From positions 1-61,109 of the forward strand of contig JAHEYQ010000027.1 in the NCBI GenBank assembly GCA_023251515.1: 61,109 nucleotides of DNA, written 5' to 3'. This document shows positions 15,763 through 25,140 of this stretch, piece after piece (positions within the stretch are counted from its first letter, which is position 1; each line of letters begins with the position of its first letter). This DNA is from Bacteroidales bacterium (GTDB lineage: Bacteria > Bacteroidota > Bacteroidia > Bacteroidales > JACABE01). Both the position numbers and the translations under genes were made by a program. A model generated the notes under the pieces. It was not told where the DNA came from. It made no database searches and saw only the letters and a program-made list of their open reading frames with translations.

Positions 15763-17547
15763 TTACTTCCCTTTCAGTTTATCAAATAACTTATCGTTCT
15801 GAATCATTTCTACTGCTTTTAAAAAAGCATCGTCCACATCTTTAATTACCTGATAATATGAATTTACATCATATAAATTGCGGGCAATCATTGCCTTTAA
15901 CTGATAAATCATAAATTTATCAGAATTATCAGAAGCTTTTACATTGGTAGCATCTTCGGTTTTTGCATAATTGCTTATTTCTTTTTTAAAGTTTTCGAAA
16001 TCAGCAGAAAGGTATGCAGCCAAATCGGTATAATTATTATACTTTGCTGTTAAAGTGGTATCCGATTTCACTTTTTGCATATACTGATTAAGCATCAGAT
16101 TTATTTTTTCCTGATTAATCGAATTCTTTTTAACTCCGGCTTTTTCAGCAGCTTTTTCAAACTGAGCCATAAAGTTTTTATCCATCACAAAATCAGATTG
16201 AAATTTCTTAAAATCAGGATATTTTTTCAATAATTCTTCTCTGTTTTTATCAATAAAATCCATCGTAAAATCGTTTAAAACATTTTTGCGGCGTATATCA
16301 ATAAAATAATCATTTATACGCGATGTATCAATCGGAATAAAAATATCGGGAGTAATTCCACCACCACCATAAACAGTTCTTTTATTATTGGTTTGATATT
16401 TAAGCGAATCAGGAAATTTTATTTTATCGGCACTCAATAATTCGCCGCTGGTATAACGCTTCATATAATCGCTGTAATAATCATCCAAACCATCGCTGTA
16501 CGATTTCTGAATACAACGTCCCGAAGGAGTATGATAACGGGCAGTAGTAAGTCTGATAACCGAACCATCGGGCAAATCAAAAGGACGCTGAACCAAGCCC
16601 TTGCCAAAAGAACGGCGACCAACCACCAAACCTCTGTCCCAGTCCTGAATTGCACCCGATACAATTTCGCTTGCCGAAGCCGAACCTTCATCTATCATTA
16701 CCACCAGTTTACCCTTTTCGAAACCACCTTTCGCAGTCGATTTATATTCTTGTTTAGGGCTTGAAGTACCTTCGGTATAAACAATCAATTTGTCGGCATT
16801 CAGAAATTCATCAGCCAAATCAATAGCAATATCCATATAACCACCCGAATTTCCTCTGAGATCGAAAATCAAATCTTTCATTCCCTGCAACTTCAGATCG
16901 GCTAATGCCTTACGAAACTCATCCATAGAAGTTCTCGAAAAACGATCGAGACGGATATAACCAACTTCAGGTGTTGCCATAAAAATAGCATCAATGCTGG
17001 TCAAAGGAATTTTGTCGCGTGTAATACTAAAATCAAGAACTTTATTTTTGTTTTTTCTCAAAATCGAAACTTTCACTACAGTTCCTTTTTTACCTCTTAG
17101 CTTACCAAAAACAAAATTAGTACTTATAGAATCACCAGTAGCGGCTTTATCATCAATTGCCACAATTTTATCGCCAGCCATAATTCCCACTTTTTCGGAA
17201 GGGCCACCTGTAACAACGTCAACCACATAAATCGTATCTTTCAAAATCTGAAACTGAACACCAATACCATCAAAATTGCCAACCAAAGGCTCGTTCATCT
17301 TATCAAGTTCTTCCTTAGAAATATAAACAGAATGCGGATCTAAATCTTTCAACATTTGAACAATAGCATCCTGAACCAGCTTGGGTTCATCTACTTTATC
17401 AACATAAGCAAACCTGAATAATTGCAGTGCATAATTGATTTTCTGATCTGTTTTCTTAGGATCGGAATCCTGAGCCTTTAAAGAAGTAAAAGCAAGAAAA
17501 ACACAAGCAAAAATCAAATAAATCAGTAAATTTCTCTTATTAAGCAT
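15763..17547 (-). CDS. S41 family C-terminal processing peptidase
   Basis: The product is 594 aa with an N-terminal signal (LLIYLIFACVFLAFTSLKA). A PDZ domain (about residues 90-165, GNFDGIGVQFQ...GGPSEKVGIMAGDKIVAID) is followed by the S41 catalytic core with the nucleophile in DEGSASASEIVSGA (Ser about 291) and the general-base Lys in RSFGKGLVQ (about 316). A C-terminal region of about 200 residues (DUF3340-like tail) follows. It is a periplasmic protease of the Prc/CtpA class that trims C-termini of envelope proteins. It is convergent with the rhodanese operon and transcribed alone. Confidence 0.92.
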   Translation of the reverse strand: MLNKRNLLIYLIFACVFLAFTSLKAQDSDPKKTDQKINYALQLFRFAYVDKVDEPKLVQDAIVQMLKDLDPHSVYISKEELDKMNEPLVGNFDGIGVQFQILKDTIYVVDVVTGGPSEKVGIMAGDKIVAIDDKAATGDSISTNFVFGKLRGKKGTVVKVSILRKNKNKVLDFSITRDKIPLTSIDAIFMATPEVGYIRLDRFSRTSMDEFRKALADLKLQGMKDLIFDLRGNSGGYMDIAIDLADEFLNADKLIVYTEGTSSPKQEYKSTAKGGFEKGKLVVMIDEGSASASEIVSGAIQDWDRGLVVGRRSFGKGLVQRPFDLPDGSVIRLTTARYHTPSGRCIQKSYSDGLDDYYSDYMKRYTSGELLSADKIKFPDSLKYQTNNKRTVYGGGGITPDIFIPIDTSRINDYFIDIRRKNVLNDFTMDFIDKNREELLKKYPDFKKFQSDFVMDKNFMAQFEKAAEKAGVKKNSINQEKINLMLNQYMQKVKSDTTLTAKYNNYTDLAAYLSADFENFKKEISNYAKTEDATNVKASDNSDKFMIYQLKAMIARNLYDVNSYYQVIKDVDDAFLKAVEMIQNDKLFDKLKGK

Positions 17548-17722
17548 AGTATTAAAATTTAAGTCTTCAAAATTAGGAATAATAACATATCAAAGCCACT
17601 ATTTTCGGTAAAATGCCCACCGTTTTTTTGTTAAAGTGTGTTAAAGTATTGAAAATTAATTTTTCCGGATGTTTAATACAAAAATATTTTTCGATGACTG
17701 CCAATCATACGAATTTTTATTA

Positions 17723-17730
17723 TAGATTTG
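17723..17730 (+). promoter_or_regulatory. -7 element TAGATTTG of the rhomboid gene
   Basis: TAGATTTG matches TAnnTTTG and lies 18 nt before the ATG at 17748, giving a short leader. No convincing -33 box. Confidence 0.5.
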
Positions 17731-17747
17731 CCACATAAAATTTCAAA

Positions 17748-18431
17748 ATGGACAACGAAAAAAAGAAATTAATTTACAGTCTGATTGTTCCAACAGCCAT
17801 AATAATAAGCATTTGGCTTATAAAACTCGGTGAGTATATTCTTAATACAAACTTCGGATTTTTAGGAATTTACCCATTAAAAGCCGAAGGATTGCCGGGT
17901 ATATTATTTGCACCATTAATACACGCCGACTTAAAACACCTTTATGCAAATACAATTCCATTATTTTTGCTTAGTACAGCTCTGTTTTATTTTTATAAAG
18001 AAATCGGATTCAGAATATTACTATTGATTTATTTTACTACAAATGTATGGGTATGGATAATTGCCCGCGATGCATGGCACATAGGTGCAAGCGGATTGAT
18101 TTATGGCTTGTTTTCATTTATCTTTATTAGTGGCATCATCCGCAAAAACAACAGATTAATGGCATTGTCGATGTTTATCATTTTTCTGTATGGCGGATTA
18201 ATCTGGGGAATATTTCCCAACAATATCCAACGCGAAATTTCATGGGAATCGCATTTAATGGGACTAATATCAGGTGTAGTTTATGCCATTTACTACAAAA
18301 AACAAGGACCTCAAAAAACAGAATACCAATGGAATGAAGACGAAAACGAAGATGAAGACGACAAATATTACATGAATTATCAGGAAGAAGATGAAATGAA
18401 CAATACAGATGAAACATTCATGACAAAGTAA
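17748..18431 (+). CDS. Rhomboid family intramembrane serine protease
   Basis: The product is 227 aa with six predicted membrane helices. The rhomboid signatures are HLYAN (H-x3-N, about 64-68), GASG with the catalytic Ser at about 115, and the catalytic His at about 169 in SWESHLMGLISG. The C-terminal 40 residues form a very acidic cytoplasmic tail (DEDEDDKYYMNYQEEDEM). It cleaves transmembrane substrates within the inner membrane; the substrate is unknown. Divergent from the S41 protease. Confidence 0.9.
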   Translation: MDNEKKKLIYSLIVPTAIIISIWLIKLGEYILNTNFGFLGIYPLKAEGLPGILFAPLIHADLKHLYANTIPLFLLSTALFYFYKEIGFRILLLIYFTTNVWVWIIARDAWHIGASGLIYGLFSFIFISGIIRKNNRLMALSMFIIFLYGGLIWGIFPNNIQREISWESHLMGLISGVVYAIYYKKQGPQKTEYQWNEDENEDEDDKYYMNYQEEDEMNNTDETFMTK

Positions 18432-18462
18432 TTTGACACACAGGTGGATGATTATTACGAGG

Positions 18463-18495
18463 AAACCTAACAGGTTTCAGAAACCTGTTAGGTTT
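18463..18495. terminator. Perfect inverted repeat, probable bidirectional terminator
   Basis: The 15-bp arms AAACCTAACAGGTTT and AAACCTGTTAGGTTT are exactly complementary around CAG. It lies between the convergent rhomboid gene and the FMN-binding gene. An almost identical element lies at 40437-40470, so this is a dispersed repeat that may double as a terminator. Confidence 0.65.
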
Positions 18496-18579
18496 AATCA
18501 AGTTAATGAAATACAGACAAATAACAAATTATAAACAGATAAAAAAAGTGAAGTAAAACAGTAATTATTCTTTTACATT

Positions 18580-18945
18580 TTACTTATTTTCAACACTTAG
18601 TGCTTTTACACAAGCATTCATTATTACATTACTTGCTTCTGTAGCACCACTCACAGCATCAACATAAGGAGTTTGAAATCTGATAATTCGTTGTGGAACT
18701 GAATCTTTAGCTTTTTGTCCGAACTTAGTTGCATCCAATTTTAGCAACTTTATTTCCTCAATCCGATGATTTTTAATAACCACCTTAACATCAGCTTCAT
18801 TCATATGCTTAAATTTGCCAATGTAAACCCCGTCAGCCATTGCATTTAAATCAATATCCTTTTTTTCAATTTTAGCTGATTTACATGATAGCAAAAGCGA
18901 AAACAGAACGAATAATCCCCAAAATATTTTATTTAAGATTCTCAT
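18580..18945 (-). CDS. FMN-binding-domain lipoprotein
   Basis: The product is 121 aa. The SPII signal ends in LLLSCKSAK. The remainder is a short FMN-binding domain as in RnfG/NqrC: DGVYIGKFKHMNEADVKVVIKNHRIEEIKLLK and VDAVSGATEASNVIMNACVKAL, where the Thr in SGAT is the usual site of covalent FMN attachment. An electron-transfer role at the periplasmic face is likely. It starts 1 bp after the flavodoxin gene stop, so the two are co-transcribed. Confidence 0.85.
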   Translation of the reverse strand: MRILNKIFWGLFVLFSLLLSCKSAKIEKKDIDLNAMADGVYIGKFKHMNEADVKVVIKNHRIEEIKLLKLDATKFGQKAKDSVPQRIIRFQTPYVDAVSGATEASNVIMNACVKALSVENK

Positions 18946-18946
18946 T

Positions 18947-19426
18947 TTAATTACTCATTTCATTGATAAACAACTGAATATTTTCATGATTAATCTTTGA
19001 ATCCGATTCGGAAATACCAGCTACTTTCTTCACAATGAGCTTTTCAAAAAAGTTCATTTTTTCAATCAACATCTCCCCTCCCATTACTTTACACGATTTG
19101 GCGTGTTTTCTCAATATCTCAGGATAAGATTTTTCTAATTGCGATTGAGCAGTTTCACCTTCATAAAAACAACTGATAAACAAGCCCAAAGGTTTTTCTA
19201 ATAGCGTAGTCATGTTCTTTGAATAAAAATCTTTAATCCGGTTTTGTATCATACCGGCATGAATTGATCCGCCAATTATAATTTGATCAAATTCCAACAA
19301 ATCAATTTTATTAATATTCTTTAAATTAAATAATTGAGTTGTTTTTTCTCCTAATCCTTTCTGGATTTTTAAAGCTGTACTTTCTGTTGTTCCATGTTTT
19401 GAAACATAAATGATTGCTGTTTTCAT
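18947..19426 (-). CDS. Flavodoxin-domain protein (protoporphyrinogen-oxidase-like)
   Basis: The product is 159 aa. The FMN phosphate loop is SKHGTTEST (about 9-17), followed by DQIIIGGSIHAGMIQNRIKDFY and LGLFISCFYEG, which match the Flavodoxin_5/HemG-like family. It is a soluble cytoplasmic FMN protein. Although HemG-like in sequence, no heme genes are adjacent; the neighbour is an FMN-binding lipoprotein, so a role in electron transfer is equally possible. Confidence 0.8.
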   Translation of the reverse strand: MKTAIIYVSKHGTTESTALKIQKGLGEKTTQLFNLKNINKIDLLEFDQIIIGGSIHAGMIQNRIKDFYSKNMTTLLEKPLGLFISCFYEGETAQSQLEKSYPEILRKHAKSCKVMGGEMLIEKMNFFEKLIVKKVAGISESDSKINHENIQLFINEMSN

Positions 19427-19466
19427 TATTATTATATTAAATAATTAATTATTAAGTTATTAAAAT

Positions 19467-20174
19467 CTAAAATTGATACAAAATACCTGCTTTTATAAAA
19501 CTGGAACCCGGCATTTCGAAATTACTTTGGTTATATAAATCTTTATAAATTTGTGAACCTCTGTAAACATCCATATAAAATCCTAAACGCGCATTATTTT
19601 GAAATTGAACAGGGATTATTTTAATACCAAATGTTACTCCACCTGAGAAATTATTATAATCATAATCAGGCAAAACTCCTGTTTTTGAGACATTTAAAAT
19701 ATTGCATTGTACTAATCCTCCAACTTTTAACTGAAAAGCACCATTGGGGTTATTTTTTTTAAAAAAACCAAAATTATATGTTAATGGCAACATTATCTGA
19801 TTAATATCTATCCCTCTGTTACCATAATAGTTATTAACTACATCTTTATAATCAAATATATGATTATTGTACATTAAGTCAATACCAGTTTCAACAGAAT
19901 TCTTTCTAAAAGGTAAATTAAGATGAAATCCCAAATTGAGTCCTATTTTATTTTTATTGGTAGCTCCGCTAAAGGCATCAACTGCAACATCATTTGTCTT
20001 TACAATATCTTTGTTTTCAGTTATTCCTCCATTATTAACACCAAATTGTATGGTATATGCAAGTTTTTGTTTTTCTACTAAATTTTGTTGGCTAGTGCAT
20101 GCAGTAATAAAAAACAAAAAGACTAAAAGAAGCCATAAATTGTATAATTTTGAATATGAATTATAAGTTTGCAT
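19467..20174 (-). CDS. Outer-membrane beta-barrel-like lipoprotein
   Basis: The product is 235 aa from the ATG at 20174; upstream in-frame ATGs at 20225 and 20222 would bury the signal. The SPII signal ends LFFITACTSQQN. The rest alternates polar and hydrophobic residues with glycine and ends in aromatic-rich strands (...GSSFIKAGILYQF), typical of an 8-to-10-strand barrel of the OMP_b-brl type. The function is unknown. It lies 40 bp upstream of the flavodoxin/FMN-binding pair on the same strand, so co-transcription is possible. Confidence 0.7.
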   Translation of the reverse strand: MQTYNSYSKLYNLWLLLVFLFFITACTSQQNLVEKQKLAYTIQFGVNNGGITENKDIVKTNDVAVDAFSGATNKNKIGLNLGFHLNLPFRKNSVETGIDLMYNNHIFDYKDVVNNYYGNRGIDINQIMLPLTYNFGFFKKNNPNGAFQLKVGGLVQCNILNVSKTGVLPDYDYNNFSGGVTFGIKIIPVQFQNNARLGFYMDVYRGSQIYKDLYNQSNFEMPGSSFIKAGILYQF

Positions 20175-20325
20175 TTTTTGTGATATAAATTTTCTGCAAA
20201 GAAAAATCAAATCACAAAACATCAAGACTCAATTTCATTAAAATTGGTCTCACTTTTCAAAAATCAGGCATCTCCCATAGTCTCACTTTTCTTATAAATC
20301 ATATTATGAAGCAATTAAAACATTA

Positions 20326-21078
20326 CTATTTAAAAATATAATTTCCATTTTCATCAACACTAATTTTGGGATACTGTTTTTTTATTTGAAAATAATTATA
20401 AACTTCTTTCAGATTTTCCCAAAACAATAACAAAGCTTTATTCGAAGAAAATTCTTTTTGCAATTTCCGAAAATTTTGATTATCAAGCTCTGAGGGTAAA
20501 ATTGCAATATTTATTTTCTTTTGTCCATTATTTCTGGCTTCAATTGCATAAATATAAAGCTCTTTAATTTTATCATCAGTAATTGGAATACAACCAATTG
20601 TAACATTATCTCCATGAATAAAAACATCTCCACCCAAATCTTTAGCTTTACTTTTCATTTTATCAGATTCGTTTGGATAATTAATACCCAACGATAAGTA
20701 GTAATTACTTAAAGGATTAAACCTTTCAATTAAATAAAAGCCTTCAGGTATCTGATAATCACCTTGCTTTCGTTTTGGGCCTAATTCACCTGAAAAAGAA
20801 CTAAAGTTATATGTCTGTATTTTTTCAAAAGTTTCATTCTTTTTTTCTTTAGCCCAAACTTGCAATTTGCGTTCTTTTTTATAAGCAATTAGCAATATTT
20901 CTATCTTATCCAAACCAATACCGTATGTTTTCAAATGTTTTTTAATTGAATTTTCTTTTTCTTTATATGCAGTTTTTACCCTTTCAAATTTCAATTGATT
21001 TGCTTTAAAAGTAGTTTGTGAATTTGCAAAATTTAGTAAACCCATGATTATAAAAATAATAACACTAACATTCTTCAT
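20326..21078 (-). CDS. L,D-transpeptidase (YafK/ErfK-like)
   Basis: The product is 250 aa with a signal peptide (MKNVSVIIFIIMGLLNFANS). The YkuD-type active site is GGDVFIHGDNVTIGCIPI, with the catalytic Cys in GCIPI and the conserved His in IHG. These enzymes make or cut 3-3 links in peptidoglycan or attach proteins to it. The preceding segment (GDYQIPEGFYLIERFNPLSNYYLSLGINYPN) is typical of the YafK branch. It lies 6 bp after the DnaJ-like gene stop, so the two probably form an operon. Confidence 0.88.
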   Translation of the reverse strand: MKNVSVIIFIIMGLLNFANSQTTFKANQLKFERVKTAYKEKENSIKKHLKTYGIGLDKIEILLIAYKKERKLQVWAKEKKNETFEKIQTYNFSSFSGELGPKRKQGDYQIPEGFYLIERFNPLSNYYLSLGINYPNESDKMKSKAKDLGGDVFIHGDNVTIGCIPITDDKIKELYIYAIEARNNGQKKINIAILPSELDNQNFRKLQKEFSSNKALLLFWENLKEVYNYFQIKKQYPKISVDENGNYIFK

Positions 21079-21084
21079 TTTTTA

Positions 21085-21597
21085 TTAATTTGTTTTTTTC
21101 ATCAAATTCCAACCAATTATTAATAATACCAAAAATGGTACAGCAGCCAATAAACCTTCAAAATGCAGTTTATCATCATCTTTTGTTTTAATAATATCAA
21201 TAATTCCAAAAACCAACATATTAATTCCTAACATAATAAAAAACCAATAAATATATTTATCATAAGGTGAGCGATTTAATTTTACTTCATTATCATTAAC
21301 TTCAACCTTCCGATAATCATATTTGGTATTGAATTTGGTATTTCTTATACTGGCACCATATTTCTTATATTCCTCTTTTTCCTCAATATCAATTGATTCT
21401 AATTTAATTTCAGAGTTCAAATTAAGTAAAATATATTGATATGCTTCGCTTAAAACCTGAAAATCAGCTTTCGCATTCTTATTTTTATTGATATCAGGAT
21501 GATAAAGCTTTGCTTTTTGCCGATATGCTGATTTAATTTCAATTTCGGAAGCACCTAATTGAATTTCAAGTAACTGATAACATTTTTCGAGCAACAT
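21085..21597 (-). CDS. J-domain membrane protein
   Basis: The product is 170 aa. Residues 1-60 form a J domain with the HPD motif (AKLYHPDINKNKNAKADFQVLSEAYQYIL). A linker and two C-terminal membrane helices (YWFFIMLGINMLVFGIIDII and LLAAVPFLVLLIIGWNLM) follow. It would recruit and stimulate DnaK at the membrane. It precedes the L,D-transpeptidase gene and follows cstA after 14 bp, all on the minus strand. Confidence 0.82.
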   Translation of the reverse strand: MLLEKCYQLLEIQLGASEIEIKSAYRQKAKLYHPDINKNKNAKADFQVLSEAYQYILLNLNSEIKLESIDIEEKEEYKKYGASIRNTKFNTKYDYRKVEVNDNEVKLNRSPYDKYIYWFFIMLGINMLVFGIIDIIKTKDDDKLHFEGLLAAVPFLVLLIIGWNLMKKTN

Positions 21598-21611
21598 CGC
21601 AAATTAAACTT

Positions 21612-23048
21612 TTAATTTTTTATACCTTCTGATTTTCTATTCATCCTAATAACAAAAAATACACAAATCAATAACGTAATAAACCCTCCAATAATATACG
21701 CAGCTTGATGATTCATTGTAAATCCTTCAGGAGCAATCATTATATAAGTTGAAACAACGGCTGTCATAAAAATTGCAGGTAATAAAACAATCCAGTAAAA
21801 TTTACCAGCTTTATACATATAAACAGATAAAGTCCAAAGCATTATAGTAGCCAAAACCTGATTCGACCAAGCCATATAGCGCCAAATAATTCCAAAATCT
21901 ATTTGTGTCAGCAAAAAACCAACTAAAAATAAAGGAACAGAAATATAAATCCGCTTCATTATTTTAATCTGAGGAATTTTTAGAAAATCAGCCAAAATCA
22001 ATCGGGCACTTCTAAAAGCTGTATCTCCTGTAGTAATGGGTGCTGCAACAACACCTAAAATAGCCAGAATTGCCCCAACTTTACCAAGCAACGTATTTGA
22101 AACAAGATTTACAACTAAAGTTGCATTTCCTTTATTTGCAGCCATTTCTGCATTCAATTGATCAACACCTCCAAAAAAACTCATGGCAGCGGCTGCCCAA
22201 ATCAATGCAACAATACCTTCTGCAACCATTGCCCCATAAAAAACCCTGCGCCCAAGTTTTTCATTTGCAATACATCTTGCCATCATTGGCGACTGTGTAG
22301 AATGAAAACCAGAAATGGCACCACAAGCTATCGTTACAAAAAGCATAGGGATAATTGGAAATTTATCGGCATTGGCATTCATATTGTAAATATTTGAAGG
22401 TATCAACTCAGGAATATGATAGCCATTCCAAAGCAAAGAACCACTTATGCCAAAAGCCATAAACAAAAGTGCTACACCAAAAACAGGATAAATTTTCCCT
22501 ATAATTTTATCAATAGGTAATAATGTAGCCAAAACATAATAGATAAATATTATTACTGCCCAAATAGTTACCGTTACAAAACCATTAGTAAGATCAGAAA
22601 GTATTTGTGCAGGTCCCATTATAAAAACTGCCCCAACCAAAACCATTAATGCAATGGTAAATCCTCTCATAAATATCATGAAATTCTTTCCCAAATACTT
22701 ACCTACAATTTCAGGTGCACTAATTCCATCCATTCTAACCGACAACATACCAGACAAATAATCATGTACAGCACCTCCGAAAATACAACCAAAAACTATC
22801 CATAAAAAAGCTACCGGTCCCCACATAGCACCTGCTATAGCACCAAAAATGGGTCCCAATCCTGCTATATTCAAAAATTGAATCAAAAAAATTCGCCACC
22901 ATGACATTGGAACATAATCAACTCCATCTTCAAGGCGATGAACTGGTGTAATCCGTTTGTTGTCAGCACCAAATATTTTCTCTACAATTCTACCATAAAC
23001 AGCATAGCCAACTATCAAAGCTACAATAGATAAAATAAAAGTAATCAT
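21612..23048 (-). CDS. cstA: Carbon starvation protein A (peptide transporter)
   Basis: The product is 478 aa with about thirteen membrane helices. Recognisable CstA features are FGADNKRITPVHRLEDGVDYVPMSWWRIFLIQFLNIAGLGPIFGAIAG near the N-terminus, HDYLSGMLSVRMDG and the GDTAFRSARLI segment. It is the short form of the family; E. coli CstA is about 700 aa. Members import peptides and pyruvate-like substrates during starvation. It is divergent from trmD with a 151-bp gap. Confidence 0.9.
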   Translation of the reverse strand: MITFILSIVALIVGYAVYGRIVEKIFGADNKRITPVHRLEDGVDYVPMSWWRIFLIQFLNIAGLGPIFGAIAGAMWGPVAFLWIVFGCIFGGAVHDYLSGMLSVRMDGISAPEIVGKYLGKNFMIFMRGFTIALMVLVGAVFIMGPAQILSDLTNGFVTVTIWAVIIFIYYVLATLLPIDKIIGKIYPVFGVALLFMAFGISGSLLWNGYHIPELIPSNIYNMNANADKFPIIPMLFVTIACGAISGFHSTQSPMMARCIANEKLGRRVFYGAMVAEGIVALIWAAAAMSFFGGVDQLNAEMAANKGNATLVVNLVSNTLLGKVGAILAILGVVAAPITTGDTAFRSARLILADFLKIPQIKIMKRIYISVPLFLVGFLLTQIDFGIIWRYMAWSNQVLATIMLWTLSVYMYKAGKFYWIVLLPAIFMTAVVSTYIMIAPEGFTMNHQAAYIIGGFITLLICVFFVIRMNRKSEGIKN

Positions 23049-23135
23049 TGCAAAAGTAATTTTAATTATTGACTACAAATTTATCTATAATGTTTTAATT
23101 ATTGTATTTAAACTCTGAAATTTTTATAAAATATG

Positions 23136-23143
23136 TAATTTTG
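23136..23143 (+). promoter_or_regulatory. -7 element TAATTTTG of trmD
   Basis: TAATTTTG matches TAnnTTTG and lies 57 nt before the trmD ATG. No clear -33 element. Confidence 0.45.
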
Positions 23144-23199
23144 CAAAAAAAAACATATTTTGATAGTTTAATTTATCAAACTTAACAATCACAAATTCA

Positions 23200-23871
23200 A
23201 TGCGAATAGATATCATTACCATATTTCCTGAGATGTTTGAAGGTCCTTTTAATCATTCAATAATAAAGAGAGCACAACAAAAAGGACATGTAGAAATTCA
23301 TCTTCATCAATTAAGAGATTTTGCAAACAACAAGCATAAAAATGTGGATGATGCCCCTTTTGGAGGTGGTGCCGGTATGGTAATGATGATTGAACCTGTG
23401 TATAATTGTATCATGAAATTAAAATCGGAAAGAACCTATGATGCAATTATTTACACAAGCCCTGACGGGAATCTGCTTGACCAGAAAAAAGCAAATAACT
23501 TATCGCTTCTTACCAATATCATCATTCTTTGTGGTCATTACAAAGGAATAGATGAAAGAATCAGAGAGAATTACATTACAGAAGAAATCTCAATCGGAAA
23601 CTATGTACTCACAGGTGGTGAATTAGCTGCAGCAATAATTGCAGATTCCGTTATCAGACTAATACCCGGTGTGTTAAACGACGAAACATCAGCATTATCC
23701 GATTCATTTCAAGATGGATTGGTATCACCACCTACTTATACCAGACCCGCTGATTTTATGGGACTTAAAGTTCCGGAAATATTACTTAGCGGACACGAAA
23801 AAATGATAAATAACTGGAAACACGAACAAGCTGTAGAACGAACCAAACAAAGAAGACCGGAAATGTTATAA
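23200..23871 (+). CDS. trmD: tRNA (guanine-N1)-methyltransferase
   Basis: The product is 223 aa. TrmD hallmarks are [27 protein letters not shown], the knotted SAM site [14 protein letters not shown] and [13 protein letters not shown], and the C-terminal [28 protein letters not shown]. It methylates G37 at N1 in tRNAs reading CNN codons, preventing frameshifting. It is transcribed alone rather than with rimM or rplS. Confidence 0.97.
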   Translation: MRIDIITIFPEMFEGPFNHSIIKRAQQKGHVEIHLHQLRDFANNKHKNVDDAPFGGGAGMVMMIEPVYNCIMKLKSERTYDAIIYTSPDGNLLDQKKANNLSLLTNIIILCGHYKGIDERIRENYITEEISIGNYVLTGGELAAAIIADSVIRLIPGVLNDETSALSDSFQDGLVSPPTYTRPADFMGLKVPEILLSGHEKMINNWKHEQAVERTKQRRPEML

Positions 23872-23978
23872 TGTAATAAAACAACAAACACCTTAAAAAA
23901 CTTTAAAACTAATCAATTAAAAAACTTTTTAAATTTAATATTGTTCTTGTTTGCAATAATAAATTTAAAATAAAACAA

Positions 23979-25067
23979 ATGTCATCAAATATTTTATTCA
24001 CCAATTACAAATTAGGTGATGCTGAATTAGCAAACAGAATTGCAATGGCTCCCATGACAAGATGCAGAGCTTTAAGAAATGTGCCAAATGATTTAATGGC
24101 AGAATATTACAGGCAACGTTCTGCTGCCGGATTAATTATTACAGAAGGTACTTCTCCATCACCCAATGGTTTGGGTTATGCACGTATTCCGGGTATTTTC
24201 AGCAACGAACAGGTAGAAGGCTGGAAAAAAGTTACTTCTGCTGTACATCAGGCTAATTCAAAAATCTTTGTACAATTAATGCATACAGGTCGTATCAGTC
24301 ATATTTTGAATATGCCTGAAGGAAGTAAAGTTTTGGCTCCTTCAGCAGTTAAACCGGCCGGACAAATGTGGACAGATGTTCAGCAAATGCAGGATTTTAA
24401 AGAGCCGGAAACAATGAGTACAGAAGAATTGGAATTAACAAAACTTGAATTTGTAAAAGCAGCACTGAATGCCATAAAAGCCGGATTTGACGGAGTAGAA
24501 TTACATGCTGCCAATGGGTATTTACTGGAACAGTTTTTATCACCAGTAAGTAATATTCGTACTGATAATTATGGAGGAAGTATAGAAAACCGTTGCCGTT
24601 TTGTAATTGAAGTGGCAACTTTGGTTGCTGAAGCCATTGGTAAAGAGAAAACAGGCATACGTTTATCTCCTTTTGGAGTAGCCAGCGATATGCCTCATTA
24701 TCCAGAAATTGATGCAACCTATGATTATTTATCGAAAGAGTTAAATAAAATTGGAATTACTTATATTCACTTAGTAGATCATTCAGCAATGGGAGCACCT
24801 GAAGTACCTGTCGATATTAAGAAAACTATCAGAAATAATTTTAAAAATAACATTATTCTTGCTGGAGGTTATGATAAAGCTAAAGCTGAAGATGATTTAC
24901 AGAGTGGTTTAGGTGATTTGATCGCTTTTGGTCGTCCTTTTATTAATAATCCTGATTTGGTAAATCGTATGAAAAACGATTTAACATTGTCACAAGATTT
25001 AAAAATGGACTTATTCTATGCAGCTGACGAAATAGGATATACAGATTATCCTGTATTTAATGCATAA
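23979..25067 (+). CDS. Old Yellow Enzyme family alkene reductase
   Basis: The product is 362 aa. The FMN-dependent OYE barrel is shown by NRIAMAPMTRCRA, the AAGLIITEGT segment, FVQLMHTGRISH, GFDGVELHAANGYLLEQFLSP followed by NYGGSIENRCRF, and the phosphate-binding ILAGGYDKAKAE...IAFGRPFINNPDLV. It is of the NemA-like class that reduces activated C=C bonds or nitro-esters with NADPH. It is followed by a strong terminator, and its physiological substrate cannot be inferred. Confidence 0.92.
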   Translation: MSSNILFTNYKLGDAELANRIAMAPMTRCRALRNVPNDLMAEYYRQRSAAGLIITEGTSPSPNGLGYARIPGIFSNEQVEGWKKVTSAVHQANSKIFVQLMHTGRISHILNMPEGSKVLAPSAVKPAGQMWTDVQQMQDFKEPETMSTEELELTKLEFVKAALNAIKAGFDGVELHAANGYLLEQFLSPVSNIRTDNYGGSIENRCRFVIEVATLVAEAIGKEKTGIRLSPFGVASDMPHYPEIDATYDYLSKELNKIGITYIHLVDHSAMGAPEVPVDIKKTIRNNFKNNIILAGGYDKAKAEDDLQSGLGDLIAFGRPFINNPDLVNRMKNDLTLSQDLKMDLFYAADEIGYTDYPVFNA

Positions 25068-25100
25068 TACATATATAATCAGTCTAATATAAAAACACAA

Positions 25101-25140
25101 AAAATGTCCGATAGAAATTATTCTATCAGACATTTTTTTT
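25101..25140. terminator. Bidirectional terminator between the OYE gene and miaA
   Basis: AAATGTCCGATAGAA pairs with TTCTATCAGACATTT (one G-T pair) around a 4-nt loop, with an A-run before and a T-run after, serving both convergent genes. Confidence 0.88.
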
